Positions 12,166 to 25,210 of a DNA stretch of 64,000 bases are shown here, piece by piece; position 1 is the first letter of the stretch; each line of letters begins with the position of its first letter. Source of the stretch: Neckera pumila (taxonomy: Eukaryota; Streptophyta; Bryopsida; Hypnales; Neckeraceae); NCBI GenBank assembly GCA_963969595.1, contig OZ018415.1, positions 13,888,001 through 13,952,000 on the forward strand, given 5' to 3'. A program made the position numbers and the translations under genes. The notes under the pieces were generated by a model, which saw only the letters and a list, made by a program, of their open reading frames with translations, searched no databases and was not told the DNA's origin.

Positions 12166-15100
12166 TAAGGCCATATGTAAAGCTGAATCAATGCAAAATC
12201 TCATTTTTAATTATGATTCAAAATTTAGAATGTAATAAGTGTTTGTTAAATTGAAACACTTCAATAAAATGAAACTTTAATATGTCAAGATCAAAAATAG
12301 AGAGTGCTTTATTTAAAAGTTATTTGAAAGTCAAACTTAAAAACGACTTTATTAGACTTTACAAGACAAACGGAGGGGCTACTAGACGTTCTGGATGTTA
12401 TATATGTCAAACTGTCGCCGTGCCCAGGAAGACAACCGTGGTTTTCAGAGCTGAGTCCCTTGTTTTTGGAGCTGAGTCGGCGCAGTAGTTCTTTATTTTT
12501 GCACATAGGTCTCATTTGCCTGTTTTTGGAGACAACTTACGGTATCTTCAAGTAAAATCATTTTTTTGTTGGTCCATTCATTTCCTTTGGACATGTCCAG
12601 AACTGTAGGCTCCAACTTCAATGGCTGCATTGTGGCCTTCCACTCGATGTGTCGCATTGTGTATGATAGCATTTAGAGATGAAGTTCACCGATTTTAACA
12701 CTATATTGTTGTTAACGGATTGTTGTAGTTAGCATTTGTAATTTGAGATTGCAGTAGTGACGAGCAGCTAGCATTAATACAAATAATAAGTAAACTTCTT
12801 GAAAACAATTAATTTTGACCAATACCTGATTGGTGAGAGGAGCTGTTTAGATTGACGACTGCATGTGTTTAGGAGCGAGAGAGTGCCAGAGCGCGAGTTT
12901 GCAACGGAAGTCACGGAACTGTCAATACTAGAAGAAGATTGTTGGCGGCTTAGATATGCTGACTTTAGGGTTGACAAGATGTCCACACGTCCGGACATTT
13001 AACGTCCGCGGGCACTGCCCCCAGACGTCCATTGACATTTGGTTGGGAATCAACCATGCGTCCAGTGGATGGCTGGATGGGCGGTTGGGAGGTCGGACGG
13101 TGGTTTAGATTTTTTCTTTATTTTGGTACAAAATGTAAATATGTAATAATGTAAAATACCTCTTTATTCCTTTAACTTCTAATTTTCTATATCTAGATAT
13201 AAACTATAAAATAGTTCTTTGCTTCAAAAGAAGCTTTCATATTCTCCAATCTACATTGAAATTTTTTTTGGTTTTTTTCTTCCAAGCATTTCATATTGTC
13301 CTATCAATTCATAGTCAGATACTAACAGCTCATTTACAAACTGCCGATTTGAGCCATTCCAATTTTTATTTCAATATATAGTGAAAAAAATAGAGTTTTC
13401 CTTCTTGCATAATTTAAACCCAATTCTTACGCAATTCCAATGAAGCATACCAAATTTCACTTTCAAAAAAAAAATCATTTTTGGTGAATTTTTTAAGTCA
13501 ATTTTCATGGTTTTACATAATATTTTATTGAAAACAATTGGTGATGGATTTTTGAAATTTGATTGCAAAATTATATAGGAAACATTATATGCACATCTTT
13601 CATAATAAAAAAATACCACATTAATTCAAAAAAATATAAGCTTCCAGTAAAGGCTCAATTATCTTATAATAAGACGTTACATTGTGAATTGGATGTCTCT
13701 ATATTTTAAATAGATTTCTTCAAAGTAGTTGTACCATCATGCTCAATTGTACAAGATTAGATACCACATGAGGAAAAAATTAAAAAATCTAATTTTAATA
13801 CAGAATTTTCTAATTTTACAACATTTAGAACATTGTCACCTTGACATGGAAATCTTCTACAATTATGCACTCTGTTCAATTTCAAATTGACATTCTCAGG
13901 CTCATAAAAATAGAATTTCTAAATGACATTTCTTTTAAATGGAGAGATTATATTTAGTCAAACATTGTGTATGTAACCTTTAAGTAAAATTTCTTATCTC
14001 CCATTAGATTTAACTTGTACTAGATGCCATCATCTAGTAAGTATTTAAGTACTTCCACAACATCAAAGAAAATTACTACCATAATAAAAAAATCCCATAT
14101 GTAAGATTAAAAAATATTTTAGCGATAAAATATTCTCTCATTTAAGCTTGAAGCAATATTAGACACTAGCACATAGTAATTAAAAGTGCTCCTTTAGATA
14201 GTAAAATAAGCTACTTATATATTTTGAAGCCTTTCCATGAATAAGTGAGAAAATATTCGAGCAATAATATGGTCTTCTATACACAAGTTAAAGAATAATC
14301 ATGTGATTGAAAGCTTTTGAGTATATAGAAGAAAATCATTCATATAATTACAAATTAACAAATTACAAATTAATAGTAATATTTTGTTCATAAAATTATT
14401 CATATTAGTATCGTAGTAGCCATGGAATATAGAAAAAAATCATTCATGGAATTAAAAGTTATTCTTTGCTTATAATACTATATATGCAAGTGTCACAATC
14501 AACATAGAGGTACTATGGATTATTGTTATTGTGACAATAAGGTAACTAGCCCTATTTTCAATATGTAACTATTTCCTCCACCCTCTAGCAAGCCCCATTT
14601 TTGCTTCCAAATAAATCTAAGATAGTCCGTTTTCAATTTTTAAGAAGTTAGGAGGTTGTGGATGGATTGGGAGGTGAATGTGGTAGAATCAAAGGTATAA
14701 TAGCAGCTTTAGGCTCCACACTTATGTTGCTTTTAGGTGTAATAGAACTCGTGAGCTATAGACTTGTATCAACATTAACCAAATACACATAACAAGAATG
14801 GCAACCTTGTAGGGCTTTGTCCCAAAAGTTGTTCGACTAGTTGTAGTAATAAAGTACAAAACTTGTGTTGTTAATGGAAGTGAAATTAAAATAATAATGA
14901 AACTTTATTTTTTTTAATGAAACCAAAAATAAATTTATTGCAATAATTAATGCAGAAGATGAGAACTATTTCAATTGCCCTTTGATGTGTGATTTTTTTT
15001 CCTTTTTATAATCATATACTTGATAATTTAGAGTATAAAATGCAGACATATATAATAGCAAATTAGAAAGCCATTGGTAGGTAATATACAAATGAATTCA

Positions 15101-17112
15101 AGTAGTGCAAAAAGTTGACTAGTTTGAAAAGTTGAATAATTTTATATGAAATAGAATCTAATTTGTATAAACCTTTTAACAATATTCAAATGAAAGTTGG
15201 ATGCAAAATTTGGTACTATGAACTATTATATTAGTGTCAGTTAACAATTTTGAGTTCCAACCAATAGCCATGACAATAAAAGTTGAATTTGGTAAAGTTT
15301 TGTTGTACTTATTCTTAAATAATGTTTTAAATGGCACATTGCATTTATTCCTGAATATACTCAATGTTTTTCTATTTCAAAATTGGTATAGCATTCAATC
15401 AAATAAATAATATTTAATATCATAATAAATCGTAAAATGTAATGAATTATTGTAATCTAAATAGTATAGAGTGTACAAATATACAAAGAATCTACTAACA
15501 ACAAATAGATAATATTAGTGTAGTGAACATATTAGAGACTTTGCTAAAATAATATGCAATAAGCTTTGAAGTAGTGTAGTCATTAGAGACCATTTGAGGT
15601 CATTGGAAGGCCTTATAGAGCGGCCTTGGGCAAGGTGAATCGCCGGAATTTTAGGATGGACAAGCTTGGGCAGCCATTCAGATGTCTATATCTCCGTGCT
15701 ATTGGTACCAAGCCGTAGCCAAATGTCTGCCTACATGCCACATATGCTGCTAAAATTCCAATCAAGTCTAATTTTTGTACCGAGTGAATTGGCCGCAAAT
15801 TACAATAAATGGTACTCTCTTATACTCTCTTCACTAGTTAAACTATTAATTTTGATGGTTAAAATATTCATTTCCAAGAAGACTAAGGTGGCACCAATTT
15901 CAAAGTTTGATGTCAGCGCACGGTGAATTTAGCGCCAAATTGAAAGTCTGCTCGCCAATTGTGGGCATTTAATTACCCACTCTTGGCAATTAGATATATA
16001 CAACTAGGTTTTTAAACTAGCATAGAAATTCTATTCTAAATGAATGCCTAAAGTTGGTCCATTGTACCTTCCAAGCAATGGATATTTTTCCTAAGTACCT
16101 AAATAAATACTATTTTGCAAAAAGAACCGCAACTTAGACCTAGGCACAGGAACTGATTTATAGATGAAGTTTGACCACTAGCTGGTACTTTAAACTTCAT
16201 CCATGCTTTACTTTATGTTCCTACTTCTAAATTGACTCAAGATTTTGGATAGGAATTTACATTAATTTAACTTCCTAAAATCTAAAATTGACCTTGAATG
16301 GATGGATTCTATCCAATTTCATCAATTGCTTAGTTAAACCTTCATCTGTCGTTAATTTTTAGGATTTTAAGTCTTTTCCTAAGTGCAAATTAATTCTAGA
16401 CTCCTCTAAATTATTTCTATCGAATTCTAAGTCTAAGTCCTTATTTGATAACCTTTAACCCAATTTACTTTGCTAATCCTTGATTATTTTACAGGACTGA
16501 ACTTAGTTGGGTCTGTTACTATTTTTGATCCTTTACACTTATATTTTGAAGAGTTTTGCTTGAACTTTCTAATTTGCTACTCTACTTCTAAATTGGAAGT
16601 AATTGCTAATTCCTAGTGGAAGTTATTGATGAATGAAGTTTGACCGCTAACTTCATCTACTAAGTATTGTTAGTCTAAATCTCCAAATTAATTTCTAATT
16701 TCACGTTTGAATTTGAAGTTATTTTTATTCTTTCATTCTATAATCTTGTCCCTTTTGGGTGACTTTCTTTGTGTATTTTATATCCCCTCGCGCGACAAGG
16801 GGGTATTTTTTGGGGGGCTATTTACCTCCAAGGCCTCATTAAAGGGCCTCTATAATTATGTAATTTGGCAAAATGGCTTATATTATGGTACCTTACGATT
16901 ACTTATACTACCAATGTCAATGCCATTTTTGGAGGCTATTTTCTTTATAAAGAAAGAAAGGTAATTGAAAAGCAAAGTAAAAGCAAAAAGGTTAGAAGAA
17001 AATAGAAAGAATATATGCATGCAAATTAATCTTGTTCCATGCGTTTTCCCGTGCGTTTTCAAACAATTTGGTTTTAGCATTTCAACACTTTAAATTTTGA
17101 TGTGGTTTAAAA

Positions 17113-17610
17113 TTTATAGTTCTTTTTTACACCCTATTTCTTTTTTGCAAAGAGATTCTAGTTGTTGAAACGTTTTCTTTCTTTTTTGCACCCTATTTTT
17201 TTGGGTAAAACACTTTAGTTGGTGTGCATTTTTTATTCCTTTTTCACATCTATATTTTTTGTTAAGGCACTTTGGTTATTGTGATTTTTTTTCCCTTTTC
17301 ACACCTTATTTTTTTTGTCAAGACACTTTGGTTATTGCCCAGGTTACTGTGAATTCTTTAAGAAGAATTCACACCCTATTTTTTGGGTCAAGACAATTCA
17401 TGACTTATGATTTCTTTTTTCCTTTTTTGTATCCTATTTGTTTTGTTAATATACATTGGGTGGTGCTAGAAGGGTCTTGTTTTTTTGCACCCTATTTTTT
17501 TGGCAAGGCACATTGGGCGGTATTAGAAGGGTCTTTCTTTTTTGCACCCTACTTTTTTTGGTGACACTTTTTTTTGTGAAATTTTTGTGCACTGTTGACA
17601 TTTTATTTTT
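17113..17610. repeat. ~55-65 bp minisatellite, about nine units
   Basis: Recurring cycle of 'ttttgcaccctatttttt', then 'ggtaaaacacttt' or 'tcaagacactttgg', then 'ttattgtg'. Units are imperfect in length and sequence. The short ORFs here are read-through of the repeat. Confidence 0.75.
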
Positions 17611-17929
17611 AGTCTTAGATACTTTAGATGGGATTTAGGACATACATATATTTCTATAACAAAAAAATTGAGAGCATATCCAAAATTCAAACATAAAAGG
17701 CTATAGCAATGGCATTTTAACTTGAACAATTTACAAAAAACAGTCTACCAAGTTCCAAAACATGTGAAAGAAGTTGCATCTAAGGTATATTCTATCTAGC
17801 TTTCAAGGAAATCTAGAGAGAAACTTTTCAACACATTTTAGCTTCCTCTAATTCAATTGCAACTCGGATCAGTGTTTATTTTATGCAATTATTTTTGGCA
17901 CTTGGCTATACCAAAAGATGTTGGCTATT

Positions 17930-18100
17930 TTGAGTAAAGAAAATTTTCATTTGGAGGGATCAAAATAGCCTGAATTTTGCTATATTTTACGACTAGCAGC
18001 CAAATTTTACGTAGCTACCATCTAGTTCTCATACAGATATCACCAAGTATTATCCAAGTATCATCCAAATACTAAAGAAACAATTGGCTCATTCTCAAAA
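17930..18100 (+). repeat. Dispersed repeat family D, copy 1
   Basis: Carries 'gatcaaaatagcc', 'tgctatattt' and 'gccaaattttac', then a series of 'atcca(a)gtat' words. It matches the reverse complement of 24.59-24.78 kb. Confidence 0.5.
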
Positions 18101-19493
18101 ATGAAAAAAAACAAAACACTAGCTGAAATTTGTAATTGAGGGTCGACTTTTTGTCCCACATACTTAAACATGAAAGACAAGCTGAAAACAACAGAAATTG
18201 GAAGTGAATAAGAGAATTTGGGCTGCCACAACATGGAACAGTAAAAAGAGAATTTAGGCTGCCAAAATAGGCAAGGCTAACAAGAAGATTCAGATTTGTA
18301 GAAGAATGTCATAGTGTGTTAAAAAACATAGAAACATAATGTGCTTCAAACAAAAGATTGAAATGTGGTCCAAGAACTGTCAATCAAAAATTCCAGGTAC
18401 TTCTCACAAACTATCTAATGTCAATTGGAGAACAAATGCGCTTACAAAGTTGAGTTCAATTTGAGATCAATTGACATTGGCCAAATTTTCCTCCAAATTA
18501 GATCTGTAAATCGAGCTGGTTTGACCCTAGTATACTAAGCTATAACATACAGACCCTACTAAATACAATACATGGGATCCAAATGACCAGCCCCTAACTT
18601 AAATGTACAAAAAGTTAATGGACCACATTTATAGGCTACCTAACTTATTTGTAATGCATTTCACCCTTTGAATGTCTACTATTTTAGTTGTAAATCCTTT
18701 ATAATTTTTATCTCAAAAGAATAAAATCCTACCTATCTTTAGCCACACTCGTTTTTAAAATGGGCTAAGTGATCCACGCAAGATACATATAAAAGCCTTT
18801 GGTTAAAATAGTATACAAAAAGGTTTGAAGTAGTGAATTAAGTTTGTTGGCTTTAAGTTACTCCCTTCATTTTAGAAAAAGACCTATGTTTCCTTTGTAC
18901 TTTTTAAAACAAGGGATATATCCAATGATTTCAATACAAGGTTAGACGTTGAAATCCAATATATGTTTTATCAAAAAGTACATCACCCTCTTCCTTGAGG
19001 TTATCATAGCCTTGCATCATTTGGATAATAATTTCAAATTACTAAAATGAAATCTAAATGAATTGAAAAAAAACTAATTATAACTAATAAAATTTACAAC
19101 ATAGTACATCTATGAAGTATAAAACTATCATTAGATTTTGATATTGTTGCAATATGCAAATGCAATCAAAGAAAGAACAACAAAAAAAAATCTAGAAGGT
19201 GGAACAACCTACTTGTAGATTCAAACATTGAATACATCAACGGGATTCCAAGATCATGCCTAATATGCAATTTGTGCCTTTAGTTGTTCTCTAATGAAGT
19301 GAATTTTCACCAATTGTACTTATGTACATTAAATTTTGTAATTGTCAACTACCAAGAAATTTTCACTAAAATTTTTGCACTAGCAATTAGGACCATCTAA
19401 GCAATTGTAATATTTGATAGAAAGAACACCAAATTCTCAAGTTATTACATTCAATAAATCATGAAAGGTTAGCATACCTGCCCTTATATCTTT

Positions 19494-19882
19494 TTGACCC
19501 ATCTGGTAAATGATTCCTACATCCAATTCAAAATGAAGTTACATAATGGGAAATCCGAGGGGAAATCCCAAGGAGAAGCAACAAAATTGATACTAATATC
19601 AGAATATTTGCTAAAATTAAAATTAAAATTATATAATAGACTAATTGGAGAATGCAGAAGAAGAATTGACACAAAATCTTGGAGTCAATTCAACAAGGAT
19701 TTGTTGAATGTAAAATCACCAACTACATTTATGAACCAACAAATTTGACAATTTCATCAAACTTGAAATTGCAAATAGAGTACGAAGAAGCATACAAGTG
19801 TGTTAGCAAGAGGGGAACCGCAGTCTTGACAAATCCCTATTTTTTGCAACACTACACATTGAAGGGCCTGAAGACAACGTAG
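19494..19882 (+). other. Two overlapping weak ORFs, unrecognised
   Basis: Open frames of 84 and 67 codons overlap in different frames. The composition is Lys/Leu/Asn-rich and driven by AT content. No domain was recognised, and I do not call a gene here. Confidence 0.15.
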
Positions 19883-20387
19883 CCATAGCTAAAAAAAAAT
19901 TTAGGTTCCACATGACGCCACCTACAAAGATGATTTGTGTTGCATGTTTCACCTTTTGAAATTAGGAAGATTCAAATTGATTCATGATTATTGAGAGTTT
20001 CACCTTTTGGAATTCCATTCAAGAAGATTCCAAACAATTCATGACAAATTGAATTGTTCAAAAAGAAGGAGTATAAAGAAGGTTGTAAGTTACACAGGGA
20101 CTTGGTATTAGAAGAAGTTGATCTCTGTCCAGAGAGACAGATTCAACAGACGTAGCTAATTAACGGTCGAAGTTCTTCCACCATGGCAATGCAGGCGGGC
20201 CATCAGTTTGGGCATCAACTGAGCATCGTGATTCTTTCATGAGCGTTAAAACTGAATTTATTTTGAGGGGTGGAATTGAAGGCTGTTTCTCAAAAAGTAC
20301 ACTTGCATTTAAAACTGGTCAGCCCGAAGGATGTCAATTTCGATTCCCTGTAACCAGTTTTTTTTTTTTTTTTTTCATTTTTAATGC

Positions 20388-20480
20388 AGTGCCAAAGTGG
20401 CCATATTGATTGTTATAGTGGTGCTCCAAATTTCAACATTCATCCACATATTGGATAGAAAATATCATATTAGAACATAC
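20388..20480. repeat. Dispersed repeat family C, copy 1
   Basis: Core 'gccaaagtggc' then 'ttatagtggtgctccaaat', 'ttcaacattcatccacat' and 'attggatagaaaatatca'. Near-identical cores occur at 21.2 and 57.4 kb. Followed at 20750-20810 by 'cacatatccataattt', which is also found after the 57.4-kb copy. Confidence 0.75.
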
Positions 20481-20967
20481 CACCCCTTTTTTTTAGGCGA
20501 AATGGAGCTAGAAAGCACCATTTCATAGTGAAAATCTTTTTTTCACTAGAAAAAAGTAATTTTTTTTTGCCAAAAAAGTTTCAATCCAATTTAAAATATG
20601 TATGAAATTGTCAAATTTGGATGAAAAAGTGTATGAATTTGATTGAAAAGTGTTTTATGGTACAAAAGATGGATGTACAAAGATATACCAAATTTTAAGT
20701 GATTGCCATTGTGGCACTTTTTCAAAAAAAAAAAAAAAAGGCCTACATACCACATATCCATAATTTAATTTTCATCCACAATCTGGCAATTTCATTCAAG
20801 ATTTTTTTTTATTTGAAGTTTTCTGGCGATTTGTCACCTTTTTAGTATCATTTTTCTCTACAGGCATGGTGCAAGACCATAAAATTTGGTACAATTTTGC
20901 ACCAAATTGCCGGAAAAAAACCCCTGCCTCTAACTGCATTGCCAAGTAGAGCTTTTTTTTTTCATTT

Positions 20968-21198
20968 TTAACCCTTAAATGTCAAGCCAGCCGTTCTGTG
21001 GCCGATGAATGACAAGAGAATCTCCTCTGGAAGACAGAAGTGCAACTTTCATCCTTGGAATTTTGTGTGTGGAAAAGAGAGATCATGAACAGTAGTTTGA
21101 CTTCCAGTGAATACTTTTACTGTTTCTTAAGCCAATGATTAACACGGTAATAGAAAAGGATGATTTCCAGGATCACCCCCTCATCCTTTAAGGGTTAA
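20968..21198. mobile_element. Small TTAA-bounded palindromic-end element (231 bp)
   Basis: Begins TTAACCCTTAAA and ends in its exact reverse complement TTTAAGGGTTAA. It separates two copies of repeat family C. No ORF. The ends resemble those of the ~0.9-kb family A elements. Confidence 0.6.
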
Positions 21199-21202
21199 GA
21201 AG

Positions 21203-21290
21203 TGCCAAAGTAGCGATATAAAACATTCTAGTATTGCTCCAAATTTCAACATTCATCCACATATTGGATAGAAAAGATCACATTACACTC
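21203..21290. repeat. Dispersed repeat family C, copy 2
   Basis: Contains 'gtgccaaagtagcgatata', 'ttcaacattcatccacat' and 'attggatagaaaagatca', in the same orientation as copy 1. Confidence 0.75.
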
Positions 21291-21840
21291 AAACTTCTCT
21301 AGCTGCACAGCCATGCGAACGGAAGTTGTCCACTCAAATACAATCAGAGGGGGTCGAAGTTACTTCTCCAAATATTTGACATCAACATTGCTTTGCTTCA
21401 CTCTATCAATGACAAGCACCAAAACTCAAGCACACCCATGCTGTCAAAACTCAAAATCGCAAAAGCCCGTTATACCTGAAACCGTCGTGAATAAAGAGCA
21501 GGTAATTCTACTAATTACGCCACACAGAGTAAGTTCTATGATGAATCCGAAAATTGTGCCAAGGCACACAGCGAGTCCTTAAAGATCATTAATGTTCACA
21601 TCTCAGTTCTAGATTGCGAACTACTACAGTGCTGATTACGGAAGTTTTACAGAAGAAATGACCACGCCTCTTGCGCAAAAATAAAGTAATCTACGAGTAC
21701 ACAGCATCACACTCCCAGCATGAACTCTGGCAATTAGATACTACAGAACTGCCGTTAGTAATGGAAGCACGAGGTACAGGAATGTGCTGATGCTGCCATT
21801 GCTAGAAGCCCTAATAAAAATCTTATCCTAATGCTATGGT

Positions 21841-23577
21841 TTACGCCAGGAACCCCAGTTTCTCGCCATTCTTCTTCGCCAATCTGATCAATCCCTGTTT
21901 CTGCTTCGAATCGGCACCAATCGATTTACAAAACTCGGCAATCACCTGCCATATCCCACAACAAGCGGTTCGTTCACACTCTCAATACATGTAGACCCAA
22001 ATAAATGAAAATCTCGAATACCACCAAAATCAAAACCCTAATTTCTAATATCTAGTAGACAGGGAATCCTTTCCAATGGAGTGAAGACAAATTATATGAG
22101 TGTAAGAGTCATGCAAACAGGAGATTTGCACAAAATGCTGTCACCTTCTAAATTCTATCTGAATCAAAGATGTAGATTCAATATTCAAGGTTCCAGGGAA
22201 GTTTTAGCTTGGGATCCTACTACTTCAAAACTCAACAATTCACGAAGCAAACTCACATAGCATTCCAATAACAACTATTTCAGAGCAGTGGAATTCTCCC
22301 CAACACGGGAACAAGGCCCATCAAACAAAATCCATTAAACAAAACAGAGATCACGCAAAACAGCTGCAAGCCGCAGAAACCATAACATTCTTGAGAAATT
22401 TTGCCAAAAGAACCTAGATTCTTCAAAGCAGCATCAACACCCTTGGAAATTAAACCAGGCCATCCACTAACCACCATGCACACTTCAGAGCATATCTCAG
22501 AATTTTCAAGCTTCCATCTACAGTGGAAAAGGGTAGAAAGTTAAGAATGCTAGAATGGGTTCCCTCACACTGCAGAAAGGATTACACATTGCATCGGAAA
22601 AACACACACAACAGCTCAAGCGTATTGAGGATCAACACCCTTACAAAAATTAAAGCAGGACTCTCACTGCGCAACTCACATACTTCACCAGGGAAAATAT
22701 CTCAGAATCTGTAAGTCCCTGCTTTTCTGGTTTCCAGAGTAAAAGGGTACGTTCTCACAAACGCTCAAGAATATTATGGTGACTTCCCAACCTTATATCA
22801 CAGCAAGACTTAAACAAATTGAATTGGATCGAACACACATAAGCTCAAACGTAGTAGGTATCACCACCCTTGGAAAATTCAAGCAGGCCGCTCAATACGT
22901 ACCCCGCATACTTCTGCAGGGAAAACATCTGGAGACTTCTAAGCCTCTGTCCTTTTGCTTTTGCATCTACATTGGAAACAGGCGAAACCTCACAAATTCT
23001 CAAAAATGTTGTGATGGGTTCCCAAACTCATAAACCGCAGAAAGAATTACTCAAATTGCATAGGAAAACACATACAGAAGCTCAAACGTAGTAAGCATCA
23101 ACACCCTCGTTCGCTTACTAACCCCCTCGCATGCATCTCCAGAGAATATATCTCAGAATTTCGAAGTATCTGTTCTTTGGTTTCAAAAAGGGTGCGCTCT
23201 CACTACTGCTCAAGAACGTTATGATATGTTCCAACCTTACATAGCACACAAATCGCATTGGAAAAAAGAAGAAGAAAGGTAGTAGTAAGCCACACCTGTG
23301 AATGCAACGCAATCCCTTTGCCCCTGAGTTGATTAAATTGTTTCTTCCCTAACGCGTTCCTGGCCAACACCACAACCGGCGCAAAGATCCCCCGGCCTTC
23401 ATTCTTGTTACCCATCATGCGCACCTGCGCTCGCGACGCGCTACCACCGGCGCTCCGATGCAAGGGAGCGCACAGCTGCTGGAGGCTCTCCACATCGCCA
23501 TTCACCGAGGAAGACGCCCAATTGACGGGCACCAGCTGCGCACTTGCGAACGAAGAGGCTAACCTACACGCCGCCAT
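21841..23577 (-). CDS. PGR5: PGR5 (PROTON GRADIENT REGULATION 5), chloroplast protein
   Basis: Small stromal/thylakoid-associated protein needed for antimycin-sensitive cyclic electron flow around photosystem I, acting with PGRL1. Two exons on the minus strand: 23577-23296 (94 codons) and 21945-21841 (34 codons plus TAA), joined at CAG|GTG with GT/AG sites, giving 128 aa. The family is ~130 aa. Residues 1-~50 are Ala/Ser-rich with few acidic residues, as expected for a plastid transit peptide. The mature part holds the diagnostic 'NKNEGRGIFAPVVVLARN', 'KKQFNQLRGKGIALHSQ' and C-terminal 'GLIRLAKKNGEKLGFLA'. I chose the Met at 23577 because it starts a typical transit peptide; an in-frame ATG 48 nt upstream would add a hydrophobic extension unlike the family. 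The 1350-bp intron contains a degenerate tandem repeat. The gene appears intact. Confidence 0.93.
22360..23290. repeat. Degenerate ~200-240 bp tandem repeat inside the PGR5 intron
   Basis: Four units recognisable by 'atcaacacccttgg'-like words at about 22431, 22630, 22858 and 23095. Each is followed ~60-70 bp later by 'atatctcagaat' (or 'acatctggagac') and then by 'ttctcaagaatgttatg'-like and 'ccgcagaaaggattac'-like blocks. Spacings are about 199, 228 and 237 bp, with many substitutions, so the array is old. Confidence 0.75.
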
Positions 23578-23635
23578 TGCTACGAAACCCAACAACCAAA
23601 ACCCAAACAAATGCCACCACTGCAAGAATATCCCG

Positions 23636-23880
23636 CAGGCTCCTCAAGGAACCCAAATCGCAACCAAATGCGGATCCAATAGCAACCAAATAGGATTCAA
23701 ATTGAACCAAATGGGGACTCAAATTGAATCAAATGGGGATTCAAATTGAACCAAATCGCAACCAAATTGAAACCCAAACTGCGACCCAACTGCAACCCAG
23801 TTATAACCCAACTGCAACCAAATTGTGACCAAATTGTGACCAAATTGTGACCGGATTTTAACCAATTTGTGTCCCGATTT
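23636..23880. repeat. Short-unit minisatellite just upstream of PGR5
   Basis: Some twenty copies of a 10-12 bp unit such as 'aaccaaattg', 'caaattgtgacc' and 'aacccaactgc'. They lie 60-300 bp upstream of the PGR5 start, in its promoter or 5' leader. Long ORFs on both strands here (rich in WLQLG or NQIG) are artefacts of the repeat. Confidence 0.85.
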
Positions 23881-24279
23881 GTGCATCCGAAACTGAGAAA
23901 ACGAGAGGTGTTGGAAGTGATGGCGGCTCTGTGCGTAAGAAAGAGCTGGGCTGGGCGATTGTGCATGAATGTGTCCCAAATGGCGGTGTTGTGATGGGGC
24001 CAGCTGCACCATGCATGATGGTCTTGCGTTGATCTGCATACACGCATTTGCGAGGAGGGCCAAGAGCCAAACGGAGGGTGCAGCGGGGCTCTTTTTCGTG
24101 GAGCGCGTGATCTTTTGGAGGGCTCTGCTTCGTCGGCGCCCGTCGAGTCGCTTGGCTGGTTCTTTTGGTGACCAGTTTCAATGCTGGCCACAACATCCTT
24201 TCCTGTTTCGAAGGTTGCCCGTGGATTGTTGGGATTGGCGGTTCTGGAGCGGAAGCTGAGTTAGCAGGGGCAGACCAGG

Positions 24280-24915
24280 GTGTTTTTTTTCATTTAATTT
24301 AAGCAGTACAGAAAGCGATATTCTCTGGAAGCGTGAAGCTACTTACATCCTTAGAAATGGATGAAACTTGCAATTTGTGGATGAAATTTCATTTATTCAT
24401 CCAAAGTGATGTACATTCATCCAAACTTGAGCGATCCCATCCCAAGATGTGGTAGCAAACATGCGATTTTTGGATTCTCAAACTGTGTCATATCTTTATA
24501 CAAAAATTGAACAAATTTTTTTGTATCACTTTTGAGCGATTTTTTGCTAAAAAAAACCACCTTGGGGTAGACCCAATGTTTTTATTTATCATTTGGAGAA
24601 GTAGCCAGCTATTTCTTCGATACTCCTGCAATACTCGTGCAATACTTGTGTGATACTTGGTGATATGTATATCAAAACTATTAAAACTAGAAGATACATA
24701 CAATAGATAAAATTTGGCTATTGGCCTCAAAATATAGCAGTAATTTGGCTATTTTGACCCCCCAAAATGAAACTTTCCTTTAAAAGAAAGCCAAGGTCTT
24801 TTGGTTGTAGTCAAATGGCAAAGACCCGTGCATAATAATACCATTGGGTATGCCAGTTTTTAGCGGTGCATTGGAGGGGCAGTTGTGATCACCTCCAGTA
24901 AGAGCCGGCATCCAC
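24280..24915. other. Spacer with family D copy 2 and small repeats
   Basis: Contains an inverted copy of repeat family D at about 24590-24775 ('cctcaaaatatagcag', 'ttggctattttgacccc') and otherwise no recognised gene. Confidence 0.5.
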
Positions 24916-25210
24916 TAAGGTAACTACACCTAAAATTGCACAGTTAAGCAATTCAACATGGTTCCCATTATTATATTGAAAAACTTTTTGTGAGCCGGGT
25001 CTTGTTGGTAGTCAAAAGGAGATTCTAGATTCTTTTAGAATGCATTTTCTGGACACTGTGTGAATAAACTACGAGTTTTCAAAGTGTTGAAATAGGATTC
25101 AGGACGGGCAACCAACCATAGATTCTCATGCATAGTAGAAATACATTTTAGGCAAGAATCTAGATTGTGTGGTTTTAGAAAGCAGTCCAAATTAGGTGTA
25201 GTTACCTTGA
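24916..25210. mobile_element. MITE family B, copy 2 (~295 bp)
   Basis: Near-perfect terminal inverted repeats: AAGGTAACTACACCTAA on the left and TTAGGTGTAGTTACCTT on the right. Interior shared with 8598-8882. No ORF. Confidence 0.85.

Larger units (their letters stand above)
8883..19493. other. Long AT-rich gene desert
   Basis: About 10.6 kb with no convincing coding exon. It contains a ~38-bp repeat at 12.07-12.16 kb, a G+C-richer patch at 12.4-13.1 kb with several 'gtccg/cggac' words, a sequence starting cattagagacc at 15.58 kb that resembles one end of the MITE family E elements, a minisatellite at 17.1-17.6 kb, and repeat family D at 17.93-18.10 kb. The remainder carries only short, low-complexity ORFs. 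Confidence 0.5.

Noticed and set aside
12774..12998. Ser-rich minus-strand ORF starting MSGRVDIL
   Set aside because: No domain, ends in AT-rich read-through, no splice partner.
19900..20260. LTR-like end of a retrotransposon
   Set aside because: No paired LTR, primer-binding site or polypurine tract found in the window.
23697..24259. Several 96-164 aa ORFs on both strands upstream of PGR5
   Set aside because: Overlapping frames driven by the 10-12 bp minisatellite and a G+C-rich promoter region; no domain recognised and frames conflict.
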